Assembly (NCBI GenBank): GCA_043817715.1
Contig: JBDRGO010000028.1
Span: 1-25,185, forward strand
Direction of reading: 5' to 3'
Length of the DNA stretch: 25,185 bases
Origin: JAFGBZ01 sp043817715
GTDB taxonomy: Archaea; Iainarchaeota; Iainarchaeia; Iainarchaeales; JAFGBZ01
The translations under genes were made by a program, and so were the position numbers. The notes beneath the pieces are model-generated. The model searched no databases. It saw nothing but the letters and a program-made list of their open reading frames with translations, and was not told where the DNA came from. Shown here piece after piece: positions 1-6,552 of this stretch; within the stretch, counting starts at the first letter, position 1; every line of letters begins with the position of its first letter.

Positions 1-726
1 AGCGGCTCCGGAGGCGGAGGAGGAACCGGAAACAGAGGAACCACCCAAACAACAATTGAAAAAGAAATCCCAAACATTGAAGCAGGAACAAACCAATTAA
101 CAAACTACAGCAACACAGAACAAGTAATGTACGTCAGACTATACGCAGAAAACACAATAACCAACACAAAACTAACACTAACAGAAAACATTGATGCAGA
201 AACAGAAGGAATCACTGAACCAAACAACACATACCAAATCTTTGAATTAACATTAGATAATGACACAGGACTGGAAAAAGCAAAAATCAAATTCGCAGTA
301 ACAGAAGAATGGCTAACAAACAACAACTTCGAATACACAAACATAGTATTACAAAGACTAGTTGACGGAACATGGATTAACTTAAAAACAACCTACATAA
401 ACAACACAGACGGATACTACTACTTCACAGCAATAACCCCCGGATTCAGCTACTTCGCAATAACCACACAAACAGAAGCAGAAACACCAACAGCAACACC
501 AGAAGAACAAGAAGAAGACAAACAAACACCAACACCCAAACCAAAAACACCAACACAACCAAGCACAGCAAACGGAAATGTATTAAACATTGACTTAGGA
601 AACGAACAATCAATGGATTTAATCACACCAATAATAATACTAATACTAATAGCAGTAATCGCAGGAACAGCAATAACATTCCTAGGAAAAAAACCAGAAA
701 AGAAAAATAAATTAGGTTACCAATAA
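1..726 (+). CDS. Surface protein with PGF-pre-PGF-like domain and C-terminal membrane anchor (5' end missing)
   Basis: The frame is open from the first base, so this is the C-terminal 241 codons of a longer gene. A Gly/Ser-rich linker (residues 1-13) is followed by a beta-rich domain with the pattern of archaeal PGF-pre-PGF domains: a conserved Trp, a VLQRLVDGTWINL-type strand, a run of Tyr, and TPGFSYFAI near residues 147-155. Then come a Thr/Pro/Glu-rich spacer (about 157-190) and one hydrophobic segment (about 205-228) ending in a Lys-rich tail, so the protein is probably anchored in the membrane with the domain outside. Codon use (AAC, ACA, CAA, few GGN) differs from most neighbours. The family assignment rests on recalled patterns; the function is probably surface structure or adhesion. 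Confidence 0.75.
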   Translation, partial: SGSGGGGGTGNRGTTQTTIEKEIPNIEAGTNQLTNYSNTEQVMYVRLYAENTITNTKLTLTENIDAETEGITEPNNTYQIFELTLDNDTGLEKAKIKFAVTEEWLTNNNFEYTNIVLQRLVDGTWINLKTTYINNTDGYYYFTAITPGFSYFAITTQTEAETPTATPEEQEEDKQTPTPKPKTPTQPSTANGNVLNIDLGNEQSMDLITPIIILILIAVIAGTAITFLGKKPEKKNKLGYQ

Positions 727-760
727 AGTAACCTTCCTTTTTATTCTTTTTTCTTCTTCT
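714..760 (+). terminator. Stem-loop over the stop codon followed by a T-rich tract
   Basis: AGGTTAC (714-720) pairs perfectly with GTAACCT (728-734) across a 7-base loop containing the TAA stop. A T-rich tract follows to about 760. This fits transcription termination for the upstream gene. The T tract lies ahead of the TATA-like sequence and AAGGTGA site of the next gene. Confidence 0.5.
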
Positions 761-798
761 TTTTATTATATATCTAATAAAATAAATAAGGTGAAAAA

Positions 799-1239
799 AT
801 GAGTGAAAAAACAATTCAATTTATGGCAAATTATGATGACTGGACATCAATTAAAAAACTTAAAATTGATGAATCAACTGATCCAAAGACAATAATGGAG
901 TTTTTGACTTCATTAGGATATGGAATTGATTCAAAAATTGAATCAAACATGGGAAAAATTATTGCATTAGATAAATTAAATGCAGCAATAAATGAAGTTA
1001 ATGCAGGAAAAGGCGAACAGGAAATCGCAGAAGCATTAAAGGAAATCGGTTCAAGAAAAGTAGGGGCAGTGATAAAAGAAATAACTGCATTAGATGGACT
1101 GCAGAAAAATGAAATAAAAGAATTGGACCAATTTTGCAGGGTTTATGCTCAAAAAAAAATATTAAAAAAATGCGGGTTAATGATTGATTACAGCGAAGTG
1201 GAAATTCCAGGAATGAAAAGATTAAAAAAAAACAAGTAA
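799..1239 (+). CDS. Small soluble protein, DUF2666-like
   Basis: A 146-residue protein with no signal peptide or membrane segment. The ATG follows a clear AAGGTGA site (788-794). The N-terminus (IQFMANYDDWTSIKKLKIDE) recalls the opening of archaeal DUF2666 proteins, a family of unknown function; this match is from memory and is tentative. The rest is Lys/Glu-rich and predicted helical, with two cysteines near residues 112 and 124. It ends 17 bases before the PAP2 gene and may be cotranscribed with it and the antiporter. No catalytic motif is visible. Confidence 0.7.
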   Translation: MSEKTIQFMANYDDWTSIKKLKIDESTDPKTIMEFLTSLGYGIDSKIESNMGKIIALDKLNAAINEVNAGKGEQEIAEALKEIGSRKVGAVIKEITALDGLQKNEIKELDQFCRVYAQKKILKKCGLMIDYSEVEIPGMKRLKKNK

Positions 1240-1256
1240 AGGAATTGTGAATTAAG

Positions 1257-2114
1257 TTGCTTGAAATTTATTCATTTGAAATTATTTTTCTTCAATTAAT
1301 TCAGAGTCTCTCCAATTCATTGCTGGATTTGTTTTTTTTAGCAGTAACCCAGGTAGGAAATCCCGCATTATGGATTTTAATTAGTGCATTTTTTTTCTGG
1401 AATGCCGAGGAAAGAAAAAGCTTTTACTTAATGGGAACTGTTTTGTTTGCAAGTGCTTTAGTAGGAGTATTAAAGCCATTAATTGCAAGAATGCGGCCTG
1501 ATGAAAGCATTGCAAGAATTGTTTATCAGGAAAATTCTGTTTTTGGCTTTCCTTCAGGGCATTCAGCAGTTATTTCCTCTATTTATTTTTTTTATGAAAA
1601 AAAATTAAAGCCAAAAATGAAATTAATCGGATTCATTATTGTTCTGCTTGTAATGCTTTCAAGGATTTATCTGGGAGTGCATTTTTTTCTGGATGTATTA
1701 GCAGGATTAGTTTTAGGAATATTTATAGGAAAAGGAATTTCATTAATTGAATCAAAACTTAAAGGAAAAAAACTTGAATCAAATAAATTGTTTGAAGAAA
1801 CCGGGCTTATTATTGCAGTGATAATACTGCTTGCAGGAATAATATTAGAACAGCACCCTTTAGCCGGGCTTCTTGCAGGGTATTTTGCAGGAATTTTTGC
1901 ATTCAAATTAATGGGATTTGATTCCAGCAAAAATGAATTCAGATTAATGCTTTTAAAGCAAGGGATTGGGTTTTGTTTTTTAGGAATTATTTTGGCTTTT
2001 GCGTTAACACAAGAATACCTGATTAAATCAATTCTTTTCTTTATTGCAGGAGTTTTTATTACTTTCATTTACCCGATACTATTCGAAAAATTTAAGGGGC
2101 TGAAAAAATGCTGA
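1257..2114 (+). CDS. PAP2-superfamily membrane phosphatase
   Basis: A 285-residue polytopic membrane protein with all three PAP2/type 2 phosphatidic acid phosphatase motifs: K73-x6-R80-P81, P99-S-G-H102, and S135-R-x5-H142-x3-D146. His102 and His142 are the expected catalytic pair. Family members remove phosphate from lipid phosphates or polyprenyl pyrophosphates at the membrane face. After the core (residues 1-165) there is an extra hydrophobic region (about 180-280) with roughly four more membrane segments, longer than a minimal PAP2 protein. The start is TTG, chosen because GTGA lies 6 bases upstream and no better in-frame ATG keeps the N-terminal segment. The last 7 bases overlap the antiporter gene, suggesting translational coupling. 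The exact substrate cannot be read from sequence. Confidence 0.87.
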   Translation: MLEIYSFEIIFLQLIQSLSNSLLDLFFLAVTQVGNPALWILISAFFFWNAEERKSFYLMGTVLFASALVGVLKPLIARMRPDESIARIVYQENSVFGFPSGHSAVISSIYFFYEKKLKPKMKLIGFIIVLLVMLSRIYLGVHFFLDVLAGLVLGIFIGKGISLIESKLKGKKLESNKLFEETGLIIAVIILLAGIILEQHPLAGLLAGYFAGIFAFKLMGFDSSKNEFRLMLLKQGIGFCFLGIILAFALTQEYLIKSILFFIAGVFITFIYPILFEKFKGLKKC

Positions 2115-3022
2115 TTGCCGCAATAATTTTTGTTTTAAGCGGAGCGCTAATAATTAAATCAGCAGATAAATTAGTTGAAGCTGCAGCAAAAATAGCCAAG
2201 TCATTTGGATTAAGCGAATTTTTCATAGGAATGACAATTGTTGCAGTAGGAACAAGCGCGCCGGAAATATTCACTTCAGTTCTTTCTTCAGTTTATGGAT
2301 TTGAAGGAATTACTTTCGGAACATTAGTTGGAAGCAACATAACAAATATTTTATTGATTTTAGGGGCAATTGCATGGCTTAAGCCAATTCCAACCAACTG
2401 GGAACAAAAAAGAAAAGATTTTACACTTAATTTAATTGCAACAAGTTTACTGGTTTTATTCTGCATTACAGGATTCAAATTAGGCTTTATTGAAGGCATG
2501 CTTTTAGTAGGATTTTTTTTCTTAGCGCTTTATTTAATGATTCAAAAAAACCATATTTTTGGCTCCAAAAAAAAAGAATGGGTGCCAAAAGACTGGTTGT
2601 TTGTTTTAATCGGATTAATTGGACTGATTATTGGCAGCCATTTCTTTGTCAATTCAGCAGAAGAAATTGCAATCCAATTAAGCATACCTGAATACATTAT
2701 CGGATTTACAATAGTTGCAATAGGGACAAGCCTGCCTGAATTAGTCACCTGCATTACTGCAGCAATAAAAAACAAGCCAGGAATAAGCATCGGGGCAATA
2801 GTGGGTTCAAACTTATTCAACATTACATTCGGATTAGGCATAAGTTCAATGATAAGAGAAATAAACATTGAACCAATAATGCTTTTCTTCCATTTACCAT
2901 TGCTTCTAGGATCAACAATTATTTTAGGTCATTTTATTAGAAAAGGACGCATAGACCAGAATGCAGGAATCATTTTCCTGCTATTATATGCATTATATAT
3001 CGCATTAACCATATTCGGATAA
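2108..3022 (+). CDS. Ca2+/Na+ antiporter (CaCA family, YrbG-like)
   Basis: A 304-residue membrane protein with the two inverted alpha repeats typical of cation/Ca2+ exchangers: TIVAVGTSAPE (about residues 43-53) with GSNITNILLILG (75-86), and TIVAIGTSLPE (201-211) with GSNLFNITFGLG (233-244). The acidic residues in GTSxPE bind the cation in this family. About ten membrane segments are predicted, and the length is normal for prokaryotic YrbG-type members. The ATG overlaps the end of the PAP2 gene by 7 bases and has AAGGGGCTGA upstream. It probably moves Ca2+ outward in exchange for Na+; ion choice is inferred from the family. Confidence 0.9.
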   Translation: MLIAAIIFVLSGALIIKSADKLVEAAAKIAKSFGLSEFFIGMTIVAVGTSAPEIFTSVLSSVYGFEGITFGTLVGSNITNILLILGAIAWLKPIPTNWEQKRKDFTLNLIATSLLVLFCITGFKLGFIEGMLLVGFFFLALYLMIQKNHIFGSKKKEWVPKDWLFVLIGLIGLIIGSHFFVNSAEEIAIQLSIPEYIIGFTIVAIGTSLPELVTCITAAIKNKPGISIGAIVGSNLFNITFGLGISSMIREINIEPIMLFFHLPLLLGSTIILGHFIRKGRIDQNAGIIFLLLYALYIALTIFG

Positions 3023-3075
3023 TTCAAAGCAATTTAAATAATTTACTGCAAACTAATATTAAAGCAACAAACAGG

Positions 3076-3132
3076 TCCCGCCTTAGCTTCAACCTTTAAA
3101 AAAGATTGGCGAAAGAAATTGCTAAGGCAGGA
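3076..3132 (+). repeat. Partial copy of the tRNA-Tyr 5' and 3' acceptor strands
   Basis: Bases 3077-3089 are identical to the first 13 bases of the tRNA gene (3143-3155). Bases 3121-3132 (GCTAAGGCAGGA) pair with 3076-3087 with one C-A mismatch and resemble the tRNA 3' acceptor strand plus A73. The 33 bases between do not form D, anticodon or T arms. It is either a remnant of a tRNA duplication or a leader hairpin of the tRNA transcript: 3121-3130 could pair with this copy or with the real acceptor/D arm. A TATA-like sequence (TTTAAATAA, about 3032-3040) lies upstream. Confidence 0.6.
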
Positions 3133-3142
3133 TAAGGCATAG

Positions 3143-3341
3143 CCCGCCTTAGCTTAGTAGCTAAAGCGTCCGGCTGTAGTTCGAGCTTTTCTTTTAGAAA
3201 AAGAAAAGCTACGTTCGCAAAAGAAAAAGCTTTTTTGCTTTTGAGCAAAAAAGAATCAATTGCGATGAGCAAGAGGAAAGCTCTTGCAACCGTAAAAAAG
3301 CGGTTACCGGAAGATCCCCGGCGCACATCCGGGAGGCGGGA
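3143..3341 (+). tRNA. tRNA-Tyr (GUA) with a 126-nt intron
   Basis: All four stems pair without mismatch: acceptor CCCGCCT (3143-3149) with AGGCGGG (3334-3340), D stem GCTT/AAGC (3152-3155/3164-3167), anticodon stem TCCGG/CCGGA (3169-3173/3307-3311), and T stem CCCGG/CCGGG (3317-3321/3329-3333). The anticodon is GTA (3176-3178). C1-G72 and A73 are the archaeal tRNA-Tyr identity elements. CCA is not encoded. The intron lies after position 37, the usual archaeal site. Two things are odd: the T-loop reads CGCACAT instead of TTCRAAT, and the D-loop (AGTAGCTA) has no GG pair, so the usual D/T-loop contacts are missing. It could be a diverged functional tRNA or a decaying copy; the intact stems argue for function. 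Confidence 0.8.
3180..3305 (+). other. tRNA-Tyr intron with bulge-helix-bulge-like boundary and three hairpins
   Basis: Exon bases CTGT (3174-3177) can pair with GCGG (3300-3303) through two Watson-Crick and two G-U pairs. This leaves 3-base bulges AGT and TTA that would be cut after AG and TT, as expected for archaeal tRNA splicing endonuclease. The inner helix is weak, so the motif is of the relaxed type. Inside the intron are a 12-bp hairpin (3184-3195/3199-3210), a 10-bp hairpin (3230-3239/3244-3253) and a 7-bp hairpin with a GAAAG loop (3269-3275/3281-3287). Confidence 0.65.
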
Positions 3342-3347
3342 AGCTAC

Positions 3348-3372
3348 CTTTTTTCTTTAAGAAAGAAAAAAG
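3348..3372 (+). terminator. A/T hairpin between tRNA-Tyr and the convergent Fic gene
   Basis: CTTTTTTCTTT (3348-3358) pairs perfectly with AAAGAAAAAAG (3362-3372) around a 3-base loop. It starts 7 bases after the tRNA and ends 20 bases before the stop of the Fic gene on the other strand. It presents a T-rich strand in both directions and could end both transcripts. Confidence 0.5.
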
Positions 3373-3392
3373 CTAAGTTACCAAAAAAGAAA

Positions 3393-4292
3393 CTATTTTT
3401 TGTCTTTCAGCAAATATTCTTTGTATTGGTTAATGTATGTTTGATAAATGTATTTCACAAAGGGCCTTTCTTTTTTCTTGAAATCAACTTCTCTTAAAAC
3501 CAAATAATAAAGCATTTTTTCTGAATTGAATACATTCAATAAAGGAAATTTGTTTTTGAATAAAATGAAATTCATTAAAAGCCTTGACATTCTTCCGTTT
3601 CCGTCCATGAAAGGATGAATTCTGACAAACTTTAAATGAACCAAAGCAGCCAATTCAACAGGATGCAATAAATCCTTTGCTTTTTCAAACCAGGAAAAAA
3701 ACTTATCCAATTCCATTGGAACCTTTTCCGCCTTAGGAGGCAAATAATTGCCGACAATATTCTGTTTAGTCCTTAACTTTCCTGCTTCAGAATGAACTCC
3801 CTGCATTTGAATTGAATGCAAATCAAACATCAAGCCGTTATTAAAATCCCCTTTATATTTGAACAAGAAATCAATGCATTTCTTCATGTTCTTTACTTCA
3901 CGCACATCACGCTTTTTTTGCTTTGCCTTGATTTTCTTTCCTTCAAGAATATCTTTGGTTTCCTCGTAACTCAATGAATTGCCTTCAATCGCATTAGTGT
4001 TGTAAATAAAGCTAATCATTTTTTCTTTCTCGGTTTTCCAAAGGCTTTTGCTGATTTTATGCTTTTTTAAGTATTCTTCCTTTAATAATTCCAGGATTTT
4101 CATTTGCTTTAAATTCAAAAGCCTTTTTATTGGAGCAAATAATTCCAGTTCCTTTTCCGCTTTGCTTAAATCCGACAAATCCTTTCCAACATATTTACGG
4201 ATTTTCTTCCACTTGTCTTTAGAGACACGGATATTTTTTGAAAGGTAAAAATACTCTTTTCCATTCACTTCTTTTTTTTCAATGTAAGACAT
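3393..4292 (-). CDS. Fic-family protein (class II, self-inhibited AMP-transferase)
   Basis: 299 residues from the chosen start. The catalytic Fic motif HPFMDGNGRMSR is at residues 226-237, with His226 as catalytic base. An N-terminal inhibitory helix motif T-x3-E-G (T99 to G104, in NTNAIEGNSLSYEET) marks a class II Fic protein in which Glu103 blocks ATP placement. Residues 1-90 are Lys-rich and lack a recognisable DNA-binding domain. Fic enzymes usually transfer AMP to a Thr, Ser or Tyr hydroxyl of a target protein; the target is unknown. The ATG at 4292 is preferred over a longer reading because a TTTAAATT box lies about 25 bases upstream, implying a leaderless mRNA. Two direct repeats flank that box. 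Typical archaeal COG3177-like length. Confidence 0.9.
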   Translation of the reverse strand: MSYIEKKEVNGKEYFYLSKNIRVSKDKWKKIRKYVGKDLSDLSKAEKELELFAPIKRLLNLKQMKILELLKEEYLKKHKISKSLWKTEKEKMISFIYNTNAIEGNSLSYEETKDILEGKKIKAKQKKRDVREVKNMKKCIDFLFKYKGDFNNGLMFDLHSIQMQGVHSEAGKLRTKQNIVGNYLPPKAEKVPMELDKFFSWFEKAKDLLHPVELAALVHLKFVRIHPFMDGNGRMSRLLMNFILFKNKFPLLNVFNSEKMLYYLVLREVDFKKKERPFVKYIYQTYINQYKEYLLKDKK

Positions 4293-4298
4293 TATATA

Positions 4299-4360
4299 TT
4301 TAGGGGGCACAAAATTTAAAAACATTTTTAGGGGGCACAAAACAATAAAATGTGCCCTCC
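4299..4360. promoter_or_regulatory. Fic promoter flanked by a 16-bp direct repeat
   Basis: TTTAGGGGGCACAAAA occurs at 4299-4314 and again at 4327-4342, 28 bases apart, on either side of the TTTAAATT box used by the minus-strand Fic gene. The second copy also pairs with TGTGCCC (4351-4357), giving an inverted repeat. The spacing, close to three helical turns, and the position around the TATA box suggest operator sites for a repressor; the RHH protein starting at 4408 is the nearest candidate. Confidence 0.55.
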
Positions 4361-4407
4361 AAAACAAACCGAAAGATTTTTAATAATGCATTGTGTTACA
4401 TTATGTT

Positions 4408-4704
4408 ATGGAATATATTAGTTTTAGAACAGATAAAAACGTTTTAAGGCAGATTGAAAAAGGAATGAAGGAATTCCATTACAGCACAAAATCTGATTTT
4501 TTAAGGGATGCTGTTAGAACAAAGCTTCAAATGCTTGAAGAGAATAGGGCAAAAAAAAAGGCTTGGCAGGCGCTTTATTCTGCAAGAGGAATTTTTAAAG
4601 GACAAGGAAAAGCAAAAACAGAAGAAGAATGGCATAAATGGCGCATGGAATACGGGGAAAAGCTTGCGGAAGAGCTTGCAAAAAAATACGATTTAAAGAT
4701 TTAA
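4408..4704 (+). CDS. Ribbon-helix-helix DNA-binding protein (CopG-like regulator or antitoxin)
   Basis: A 98-residue protein. Residues 1-40 match the RHH pattern: a short strand (EYISFRTD), helix one (KNVLRQIEKGMKEF), and a turn and second helix starting STKSDFLRDAVRTKL. The C-terminal half is charged, Trp-containing and helical, which in antitoxins often binds the toxin. The ATG at 4408 lies about 25 bases after a TTTTTAATAA box (about 4376-4385), so the mRNA is probably leaderless. It is divergent from the Fic gene, with the repeat operators between them, and its 3' end overlaps the convergent PIN gene by 4 bases. It could regulate Fic, pair with the PIN protein, or do neither. Confidence 0.8.
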   Translation: MEYISFRTDKNVLRQIEKGMKEFHYSTKSDFLRDAVRTKLQMLEENRAKKKAWQALYSARGIFKGQGKAKTEEEWHKWRMEYGEKLAEELAKKYDLKI

Positions 4705-5117
4705 TCAATTTCTTCAGGGAAAGCGCATTCAACCAAATTTATTTCCCAAAAATGCCTGTCCCTGCAAACCAAAACAGTGCTACAATCTCGGGCAATAACT
4801 GAATGCAGGACATCGGAAAACGGAAACGCTTTTCCTTTCTTAACCCAAAAAGCAATTGCTTCAGAAACCTGTTCCTTGAAAAGGCAGACATTCACAATTA
4901 CGTCCTTGAATTCAGAAAAAATTTCATTTACCTGCTTCCTTGAATAATAAGCTAAAAGCTCTTTTTCAACTTCAGACGAAACAAGCACAATCCAATTCCG
5001 CATCCAGCATTTCTTTAGAAACTGAAAAGCGAACTCCCCCAATGGTCTCAAGCCATCGCTTCTGTCCTCAAAATAATCCCGCCAAATCGCAGTATCTAAA
5101 TAAAACTTTCTTTCCAT
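4701..5117 (-). CDS. PIN-domain protein (VapC-like ribonuclease)
   Basis: 138 residues from the ATG at 5117; a longer reading adds an unlikely hydrophobic N-terminus. PIN-type features are visible: D8 in FYLDTAIW, acidic residues near E49/E51 in SSEVEKE, D102 in PFSDVLHSVIARD, and D120 in VCRDRHFWEI. Together these form the metal site of PIN nucleases, which cut RNA and often serve as toxins. A 41-residue RHH gene lies divergently 58 bases upstream, and the other RHH gene converges on it with a 4-base overlap. Toxin activity is inferred from family and neighbourhood. Confidence 0.83.
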   Translation of the reverse strand: MERKFYLDTAIWRDYFEDRSDGLRPLGEFAFQFLKKCWMRNWIVLVSSEVEKELLAYYSRKQVNEIFSEFKDVIVNVCLFKEQVSEAIAFWVKKGKAFPFSDVLHSVIARDCSTVLVCRDRHFWEINLVECAFPEEID

Positions 5118-5175
5118 ATCAAATAATATAATGAAACAAAAACAAATAAAAACACTATAAACAATATATTCAACT

Positions 5176-5301
5176 ATGGCATTCAGTAAAGAAGTAACCA
5201 CAATTCAACTAAGCCCTCAAACCAGGGACAAGTTAAAGGATTTGGGAAAGAAAGGGGAAACATACGAAGAAATCATTCTGAAATTAATGAAGAAAAAATG
5301 A
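5176..5301 (+). CDS. 41-residue RHH-like antitoxin (DUF7557-like)
   Basis: A short ORF encoding 41 residues. It begins with a strand-like segment (EVTTIQLSPQTRDKLKDLG) and continues KKGETYEEIILKLM, the pattern of small archaeal VapB-like proteins usually found next to PIN toxins. It is divergent from the PIN gene, with 58 bases between start codons, and a TATA-like CTATAAAC sits about 20 bases upstream. It is short enough to be missed by many gene callers. It is the likely antitoxin for the PIN protein; the family name is from memory. Confidence 0.78.
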   Translation: MAFSKEVTTIQLSPQTRDKLKDLGKKGETYEEIILKLMKKK

Positions 5302-5388
5302 ATAAATATCAAAAAACAAAGATATATATATATATATGAGAAAAACGTTTCTTTTTACAATAAATCAATTTTATTGGAGGGAAATAAA

Positions 5389-6090
5389 ATGAATAAATTA
5401 TTTATTGGAATACTGCTAATTTCAGTTATTTTAGCTTTAGGTTGTACAACTGAACCAAGTGGAGAAGCAAAAGGTGTTTTAGCATCTGGAGTTTCTTCAA
5501 TGGATAATTATAGTGAAGGGGATTATGTTGTGGGTTTGCAAGGGACTCCTGTAAAAATCCATGTAAATCAAATCACTCAGTCAGGAGTTGGAAAAAATTA
5601 CCAAGCAACATTAAGCCTTCAATATGAGGATGGAACTTTACTTGATTCTCACACTTTTATAAATATGACCAGGCTTGAACAAGAATTCATGAATCCACAA
5701 GGATATTATGCATTGTCAACACCACTGGTAATATCAAATATTGGCGTTAATCCTTCAACAGGGATAGGTTTTGTAACTCTTGAAAAAAACACTTGGTATG
5801 AAAATCAAATGATGAATTGGTTATGGGGAAAAGGAAGTTATGAAGGACAAAAACTAAGAATTCACGTAGACCAAGTAGTTCAAACAGGGGGAAATTATAT
5901 TGCAACATTAAGCATATACGCTCCTGATAATACCGTGATAGACAGCCATCAATTCACAAGTGGAACACGCCTTGAACAGGAATTCATGGATCCACAAGGA
6001 AACTATGTATTAAAAACACCAGTTTACCTAACCAATATTGGAGTAGGAAAAACAAACGGAATAGGATACATCAAAGCAACAATAGGATAA
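5389..6090 (+). CDS. Lipoprotein with two tandem ~85-residue repeats
   Basis: A 233-residue protein. The signal peptide ends in a lipobox (LALGC, Cys19), then a short linker leads into two homologous units, about residues 48-133 and 149-233. Each reads V/L-K/R-I-H-V-N/D-Q, ATLS, SH-F, TRLEQEFM-N/D-PQG-Y, a TP-V/L pair, NIGV and a closing GIG segment. RLEQEFM and PQG are identical in both. The pattern looks all-beta and could bind a ligand or stack at the surface. ATG 5389 is used because a strong GGAGGG (5376-5381) lies at ideal distance. An alternating AT tract (about 5321-5337) lies in the promoter. I do not recognise the family. Confidence 0.82.
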   Translation: MNKLFIGILLISVILALGCTTEPSGEAKGVLASGVSSMDNYSEGDYVVGLQGTPVKIHVNQITQSGVGKNYQATLSLQYEDGTLLDSHTFINMTRLEQEFMNPQGYYALSTPLVISNIGVNPSTGIGFVTLEKNTWYENQMMNWLWGKGSYEGQKLRIHVDQVVQTGGNYIATLSIYAPDNTVIDSHQFTSGTRLEQEFMDPQGNYVLKTPVYLTNIGVGKTNGIGYIKATIG

Positions 6091-6120
6091 AAGCACTTTC
6101 AAAGTGCTTTCCTTTTTCTT
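6090..6120 (+). terminator. Stem-loop terminator after the two-repeat lipoprotein gene
   Basis: AAAGCACTTT and AAAGTGCTTT (6090-6110) form a near-perfect palindrome immediately after the stop, followed by CCTTTTTCTTATTTTT. This is a classic stem plus T-tract. Confidence 0.7.
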
Positions 6121-6288
6121 ATTTTTATGCAAACAAACCCCTTAACTATAACTTAGAATATAATAAATATAGTTACCTGTGTTCACTATAGGGTTGCTTC
6201 TTGGAGCAATGCTTCGGGAGGCGAGAAACTTATTCTTATACAAATATTTATAAATTAGTTGAACTAAGTTTATATTAGGTGAAATTAT

Positions 6289-6552
6289 ATGGGTTCTGTG
6301 GCTATTAATACTACAATTGATGAATACACTAATCGTGTTTTAGGAGTAATTAAAGAAAAATATGGCTTGAAGGATAAAGGCGAGGCATTGAATAAATTTG
6401 CTGAATTAAACGGCGACGAATTTGTAGAAAAAGAAGTCAGAGAAGAAGTTATCAAAGAATTAATTAAATCCTGCAACAGGCACATCAAAAAATACGGTTT
6501 CAGAACAATGAATGTAAAAGAATTAGACAAACTCTGCAAAGGCGAAGAATAA
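6289..6552 (+). CDS. DUF2683-family RHH-type antitoxin
   Basis: An 87-residue protein whose first part (AINTTIDEYTNRVLGVIKEKYGLKDKGEALNKFAEL) matches the archaeal DUF2683 pattern, a ribbon-helix-helix-like family found next to RelE-type toxins. The ATG follows AGGTGA (6277-6282) at 6 bases, and ATTTATAAAT (6246-6255) is the likely TATA box. Its TAA overlaps the ATG of the next gene by one base (TAATG), so translation is coupled. It is expected to neutralise the downstream toxin and repress its own promoter. Confidence 0.83.
   Translation: MGSVAINTTIDEYTNRVLGVIKEKYGLKDKGEALNKFAELNGDEFVEKEVREEVIKELIKSCNRHIKKYGFRTMNVKELDKLCKGEE

Noticed and set aside
3179..3186. GTTCGAGC, a T-loop-like motif right after the anticodon
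   Set aside because: It is in the first intron bases and has no flanking stem that would make a T arm; probably chance.
3096..3326. 76-codon open frame on the minus strand across the tRNA region
   Set aside because: It runs antisense through the tRNA-Tyr exons and intron, and its Lys/Phe/Leu-rich text comes from the A/T hairpins.
5374..5388. TTG start upstream of the two-repeat lipoprotein
   Set aside because: The TTG lies inside or before the GGAGGG ribosome site; the ATG at 5389 has ideal spacing.
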